DNA of 64,000 nucleotides, taken from NCBI RefSeq assembly GCF_050296195.1, contig NZ_JBNKRB010000002.1; one strand, written 5' to 3'. The notes beneath the pieces are model-generated. The model made no database searches and was not told the origin of the DNA. It saw only the letters and a list, made by a program, of their open reading frames with translations. The stretch is from Gynuella sp050296195 (GTDB lineage Bacteria > Pseudomonadota > Gammaproteobacteria > Pseudomonadales > Natronospirillaceae). This document shows positions 60,221 through 64,000 of this stretch, piece after piece. A program made the translations under genes and the position numbers. Numbering within the stretch: position 1 is the first letter of the stretch; every line of letters starts with the position of its first letter.

Positions 60221-61293
60221 CAAAATCCCAAGACCCCAAAGAACTGCCGGCAAGCCCTGATGAGGTGGAGCCGGCATCTGCGCCTCCCTCTCAGCCCCCC
60301 AAACATAAAGCCAGCAAACTGGTCATTCTGACCCTGTTCCTGGTGATAGTCCTGCTTGCAGCGCTTACCACTGGTGGCTGGCTGGGCTTTCAACAATGGC
60401 AGCTGCTGCAAACCAACAATGCCGCTTTGAGAGCCGATATCCGGAATCTGCAGCAAGCCCTGAACGAAGAGAAAACGACGACCCAACAGTTCAGTCAACA
60501 GCTGACCGCCTTGAAAGAAAACAACCAGCAAGCCATCAGCAACCTTCAGACTGAACTGATCAGCACCGCCAGGCGCATGACAGAGAGTCAGGGAGTAACC
60601 CGCTACGAATGGTTGCTGGCCGAAGCAGAATATCTCATGCGACTGTCCCAGCAGCGATTGAAACTGGAACAGGACGCTGCCGGCGCCCTCTCTATATTGC
60701 AATCGGCGGATGCCGTATTGCGCGATTCCCGCGACGCTGGATTACTGGACGTCCGTGCAGCCTTGGCAGATGAAATGACTGCACTTGCGGCTGTCACCCC
60801 GGTCGATACCGGAGGCATTTACTTAAAACTCGCGTCCTTGTCGAAACAGATACAACAATGGCCGGTGATACCTCAGTTTGAACCGGCACCAGCAGCGCCG
60901 GAACAGGACAGCAGCTGGATGAGTGGACTGACTCAGTTCATCAGAATCAGAGAACATACTGAGAATTTCCAGCCAGCAACTCTGGGACAATTCGAACTGA
61001 ATCGTACCATCCTGATTCTCAAACTTGAGCAAGCTCAGGCAGCGCTATTGAAAAAGAACCAGCCAGCATTTGAATTGGCTCTGTCTCAGGCAAGCCTGTG
61101 GCTGGAAAACTATTTTATGCAGCGTCCACAAGCTCAAAGCATAGACAACCAGCTCGTTGAACTATCGCAAACTCAGCTAAACGTCGCCCTGCCCAAAATC
61201 GGCCAGTCACTCAAGCTCCTCAAAGGCTATATCGCTCAGGTTTACGCCTTGAAGCGTGAAGCTCCAGCAGAAAAAACAGGGGCAGAGCAATGA
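60217..61293 (+). CDS. hemX: HemX, membrane protein of the heme operon
   Basis: The 358-residue protein has a Pro-rich cytoplasmic N-terminus, one membrane helix (about 37-60), a coiled-coil periplasmic stretch rich in Gln (TQQFSQQLTALKENNQQAIS) and a helical HemX domain. The motif RYEWLLAEAEYLMRLSQQRL is characteristic. HemX was once annotated as a methyltransferase, a claim without support in the sequence. It starts at GTG 60217, overlapping hemD by four bases, and is translationally coupled to hemY. Confidence 0.9.
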   Translation: MTKSQDPKELPASPDEVEPASAPPSQPPKHKASKLVILTLFLVIVLLAALTTGGWLGFQQWQLLQTNNAALRADIRNLQQALNEEKTTTQQFSQQLTALKENNQQAISNLQTELISTARRMTESQGVTRYEWLLAEAEYLMRLSQQRLKLEQDAAGALSILQSADAVLRDSRDAGLLDVRAALADEMTALAAVTPVDTGGIYLKLASLSKQIQQWPVIPQFEPAPAAPEQDSSWMSGLTQFIRIREHTENFQPATLGQFELNRTILILKLEQAQAALLKKNQPAFELALSQASLWLENYFMQRPQAQSIDNQLVELSQTQLNVALPKIGQSLKLLKGYIAQVYALKREAPAEKTGAEQ

Positions 61294-62522
61294 ACTACAG
61301 GATTCTGCGGCTGTTTATTCTGATCCTGCTATGGCTTGTACTGATGACACTTGCAGCTCTGGCGGGACAGGTCGCCAGTCGTGATGCTGGTTATGTATTG
61401 GTCTCCATTGGCCGCTATACCCTGGAAACCAGTTTCTGGCTTGCCGCAGCGGCCTGGTGCCTGAGTGTGGTCATTGTATATGGCAGCGTGTGGTTAATTG
61501 GCCGGTTAAGAATTTATCGGTCACTGTCGCGTTGGAACCATGCCCGCCTGGCCAATCGCGCCAGTAGAATGATGAACGACGGTCTGCGGGCGCTGGCTAG
61601 AGGCCAGTTCAAACTGGCTTACAAGCTGCTGACCAATTCAGCCAAACGAGCCAACATTCCGGCCATTAATTATCTCCTGGCAGCCTATGCCGCTCACCAT
61701 ATGGGCAATAACACCTTATGCGACGAATGCCTGACCGCCGCAGAAACCACCGGTAAAGCCGACCCAGTGATGGCGGGGCTATTGCAATCAATGGTGCAGA
61801 TTCAGCGTAAAGACTATGAACAGGCACTGGCTACTCTGAACCGTATCAAGGGCGAGGATAAGAATCCGTTCAAACTGGAGTTGTTGCGTCAGGCATATGA
61901 TTATCTTCAGGATTGGGAAAACCTTGATCAGATTTTGAAACGCCTGGATAAAATTGGTCGCAGTCAGTCCAGCGAAGTTCGTATTTCAACCGAGCATCTG
62001 ATTATCAACCGCTTGAAACAGGCCGATGCCAAGACACTTGATAAGGTATGGAACTCCATTAGCAATTCCCATAAACAGGAACCGGTGATGCTACTGACCT
62101 ATTGCCACCGGTTAACGGAACAGGGACGTCAGCAACAGGCCGAAACATTGCTGCGCAAACACATCAGCCAGCAATATGATCAGGAATCCATTCTCGCTTA
62201 TGGCGAATTGAACGCCGATGCCAAACAACAATTACTCGCGGCTGAAGGCTGGTTACGGGAACGCCCCAACAATATAGAGCTACTCGTTACCCTGGGACGC
62301 CTCAGCCTCAAAAACCAACTCTGGGGCAAAGCGCTGGAGTATCTCAAAATGGCAGTCTCGCTTGGGCATTGCCCATTAGGTCATGCTGAACTGGCAAGGC
62401 TCTACGCCGCCATGGGCGAACAACAGCTCAGTCATGAGCACCTGCAACAGTATGTGGCAATGACCGAATCATTGCCCCAATTGCCAATGCCGGATCACGA
62501 TCAACAGTCAAAGGCCTCTTAA
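61290..62522 (+). CDS. hemY: HemY, TPR membrane protein of the heme operon
   Basis: The 410-residue protein has two N-terminal membrane helices (about 5-25 and 42-68) and a periplasmic or cytoplasmic tetratricopeptide-like helical region. The pattern SRDAGYVLVSIGRYTLETSFW is typical of gammaproteobacterial HemY, which is unrelated to the Gram-positive oxidase of the same name. Its role in heme synthesis remains to be defined. It overlaps the convergent rsmE end by four bases. Confidence 0.9.
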   Translation: MNYRILRLFILILLWLVLMTLAALAGQVASRDAGYVLVSIGRYTLETSFWLAAAAWCLSVVIVYGSVWLIGRLRIYRSLSRWNHARLANRASRMMNDGLRALARGQFKLAYKLLTNSAKRANIPAINYLLAAYAAHHMGNNTLCDECLTAAETTGKADPVMAGLLQSMVQIQRKDYEQALATLNRIKGEDKNPFKLELLRQAYDYLQDWENLDQILKRLDKIGRSQSSEVRISTEHLIINRLKQADAKTLDKVWNSISNSHKQEPVMLLTYCHRLTEQGRQQQAETLLRKHISQQYDQESILAYGELNADAKQQLLAAEGWLRERPNNIELLVTLGRLSLKNQLWGKALEYLKMAVSLGHCPLGHAELARLYAAMGEQQLSHEHLQQYVAMTESLPQLPMPDHDQQSKAS

Positions 62523-63244
62523 AAATCCCCCCACTGCGCCTGCAACAAGGTCAAAGCAACCAGAGGCGCAGTTTCTGTTCGGAGTATCCGTGGACCAATC
62601 AAGGTGGCATTAAAATCGGCTTTTTCTGCTTCGATGATCTCGTGATCGGATAACCCGCCCTCCGGCCCAACCAGCAACGCAACAGATTGGGGTCGATTGA
62701 ACTCACGTATAGGTTTCGCTGCTTTAGGGTGTAATACCAACCTCAGCATCTCTGTCCGAGCGGATAACCATGCAGACAACGGCGTGATGGCATGTACCTC
62801 TGGTACCTGATGACGAAAACACTGCTCACAGGCACTGACACAGATCTGCTGCCAGTGTTGCTGTTTCTTCTCTTGCCGCTCACCTTTCAAGCGTACCTCA
62901 CAGCGTTCTGACGTCAGAGGTGTCACTTCCGTGACGCCCAGTTCTACAGCTTTCTGCAGGGCAAACTCAAACCGGTCTCCCTTAGATAAGACAATGCCCA
63001 AATGGGTATGCAGAGGAGACTCACGATTCACAGCTTCCACTTGCAGAATTCTGACCTTGGCACTGTGCCGGTCAGATGTCTCCAGTACGGCAACAAATTC
63101 GTTCTGGCTATTGTTGAACAGTACCAGCTCCTGACCCGGCTTCATCCGCAATACTTTTAACAAATGCTGTGAAGCACCAGTCTCCAGTTCAACCACACTG
63201 TCCAGCATCAGTGGTTGGGGTGTAAAAATACGAGGCACTCGCAT
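62519..63244 (-). CDS. rsmE: 16S rRNA (uracil(1498)-N(3))-methyltransferase RsmE
   Basis: The 241-residue SPOUT methyltransferase has an N-terminal PUA-like domain (MRVPRIFTPQPL) and the knotted SAM site LLVGPEGGLSDHEI, ending with GPRILRTETAPLVALTLLQ. It methylates U1498. It lies 14 bases after the pepP stop and is likely cotranscribed with pepP. Confidence 0.96.
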   Translation of the reverse strand: MRVPRIFTPQPLMLDSVVELETGASQHLLKVLRMKPGQELVLFNNSQNEFVAVLETSDRHSAKVRILQVEAVNRESPLHTHLGIVLSKGDRFEFALQKAVELGVTEVTPLTSERCEVRLKGERQEKKQQHWQQICVSACEQCFRHQVPEVHAITPLSAWLSARTEMLRLVLHPKAAKPIREFNRPQSVALLVGPEGGLSDHEIIEAEKADFNATLIGPRILRTETAPLVALTLLQAQWGDF

Positions 63245-63258
63245 GTCTGCTCCTTAAT

Positions 63259-64000
63259 TCACAATAATGACCACTGCCGTCCCGCCATCAGATCCTCAAT
63301 ATCTTCAACGGTTTTCGGCAACTGCTTGCTTAAAACATCCTGACCATCACGGGTAACCAGTACCGTATCTTCAATCCGTATCCCGGTGCCACGAAGCGTA
63401 GGACTCACCCGGTCATTATCAGTCTGAATATAAATACCGGGCTCCACGGTCAGCACCATGCCGGGTTCAAGTATCCGCCACTGACCACCAATCCGATAAT
63501 CCCCAACATCATGCGCATCCAGACCCAGCCAATGACTGGTACGGTACTTGAAAAATGGCTGAACAAGGTTTTGCGCCATTGCAGCTTCATAACTGCCGGC
63601 TATCCATCCCATCGCCAGCAACCCTTCAGTCATCACCTTCGTCGCTGTCTGATGGGGAAGATCAAATGTCACGCCTGGACGAATCACCGAAATTGCGGCG
63701 GTCTGGGCTGCCAGTACCAGTTCATACAGCTGTCGCTGTTCAGCACTGAAATGCCCACTGATCGGATAGGTTCGGGAAATATCCATGGCGTAGTACTGGT
63801 ATTCACATCCGGCATCCACCATCAGCAACCCATCTTTGCCCAGTTTTTTGTCATTACGACTGTAGTGCAATATGCAGGCATTGGCCCCGGAAGCAACGAT
63901 GGGAGGATACGCAACCCGCTGCGCACCGGAACGCATAAACTCATACTCCAGTTCAGCCTGTAGTTCGTACTCAAATACTCCCGGACGAACACAACTCAAC
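63259..64000 (-). CDS. pepP: Xaa-Pro aminopeptidase PepP, C-terminal part (start outside window)
   Basis: About 247 residues are present and the frame continues past the right edge, so the N-terminal domain is missing. Metal ligands of the pita-bread peptidase are visible: two Asp in VDAGCEYQYYAMDISRTYP, His in GLDAHDVGD, Glu in LTVEPGIYI and Glu in RIEDTVLV. The enzyme removes N-terminal residues preceding proline. In related bacteria pepP leads the ubiH-visC group, which would lie beyond the window. Confidence 0.93.
   Translation of the reverse strand, partial: LSCVRPGVFEYELQAELEYEFMRSGAQRVAYPPIVASGANACILHYSRNDKKLGKDGLLMVDAGCEYQYYAMDISRTYPISGHFSAEQRQLYELVLAAQTAAISVIRPGVTFDLPHQTATKVMTEGLLAMGWIAGSYEAAMAQNLVQPFFKYRTSHWLGLDAHDVGDYRIGGQWRILEPGMVLTVEPGIYIQTDNDRVSPTLRGTGIRIEDTVLVTRDGQDVLSKQLPKTVEDIEDLMAGRQWSLL

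Noticed and set aside
59839..60702. Minus-strand open frame of 287 codons
   Set aside because: It is antisense to hemD and hemX, with low-complexity Ser and Leu stretches typical of shadow frames.

Overview
The window reads as ordinary chromosome of a marine-type gammaproteobacterium. Protein sequences look closest to Oceanospirillales and pseudomonads, perhaps a Saccharospirillaceae-like genus; this placement rests on gene content and remembered gene order, since no search was possible. Coding density is high, most genes sit in tight operons with 4-base overlaps, and no insertion sequence, phage, CRISPR array or rRNA was seen. The left edge (1-650) is the only place that looks accessory: the tail of a HEPN-domain gene, an intact tRNA-Phe and a broken tRNA copy.

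Layout. 0.4-4 kb: tRNA-Phe, yggX, mutY, ilvD. 4-9.7 kb: an oppABCDF oligopeptide importer. 10-11.4 kb: a PilZ protein, msrA and a small unknown gene. 11.4-15.5 kb: pyrF-cobU-cobT-cobS-btuF, which mixes pyrimidine synthesis with cobalamin lower-ligand assembly. 15.6-18.3 kb: an atypical short-chain dehydrogenase, argA, DoxX. 18.4-32.7 kb: an anaerobic and nitrate-respiration block holding hemN, a predicted small RNA, a molybdenum-cofactor riboswitch, moaA-mobA-moaBCDE, napEFDABC, an AhpD-like protein, a SLAC1/TehA-type channel, nhaD and an Hsp20. 32.8-36.4 kb: a DUF3810-like membrane protein with HEFAH, an EAL phosphodiesterase and a small GNAT. 36.7 kb: a tryptophan-rich secreted protein with a PEP-CTERM-like tail. 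37-41.7 kb: argH, a soluble CZB chemoreceptor, algZ-algR. 41.8-50.9 kb: ferredoxin, coaD, aldehyde dehydrogenase, rsmD, an M16-like remnant, ftsY-ftsE-ftsX, rpoH, DUF423, trmB, a PA4642-family protein. 51-58.4 kb: an EamA transporter, a DUF503-like protein, hemerythrin, a DinG/XPD-type helicase paired with a FAN1-type nuclease, and an HDOD-GAF protein. 58.5-62.5 kb: hemC-hemD-hemX-hemY. End: rsmE and a truncated pepP.

How the genes work together. NapA needs molybdopterin cofactor, made by the adjacent moa genes; the NapB and NapC cytochromes need heme, fed by hemN (anaerobic) and hemCDXY. Two perfect FNR/Anr boxes (TTGAT-N4-ATCAA) lie at 19871-19884 (hemN and a predicted divergent small RNA) and 32106-32119 (hsp20). 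A weaker FNR-like site with a NarP/NarL 7-2-7 palindrome lies upstream of napE, with spacing like that of the E. coli nap promoter. The block is therefore probably a local low-oxygen regulon.

The most interesting unexplained item is the predicted RNA of about 110 nt at 19938-20049. It has an FNR box, a TATACT -10 element, a three-stem fold, a CU-rich segment that could pair with Shine-Dalgarno sequences, and a strong intrinsic terminator. Second is the tryptophan-rich CTERM protein at 36666-36965.
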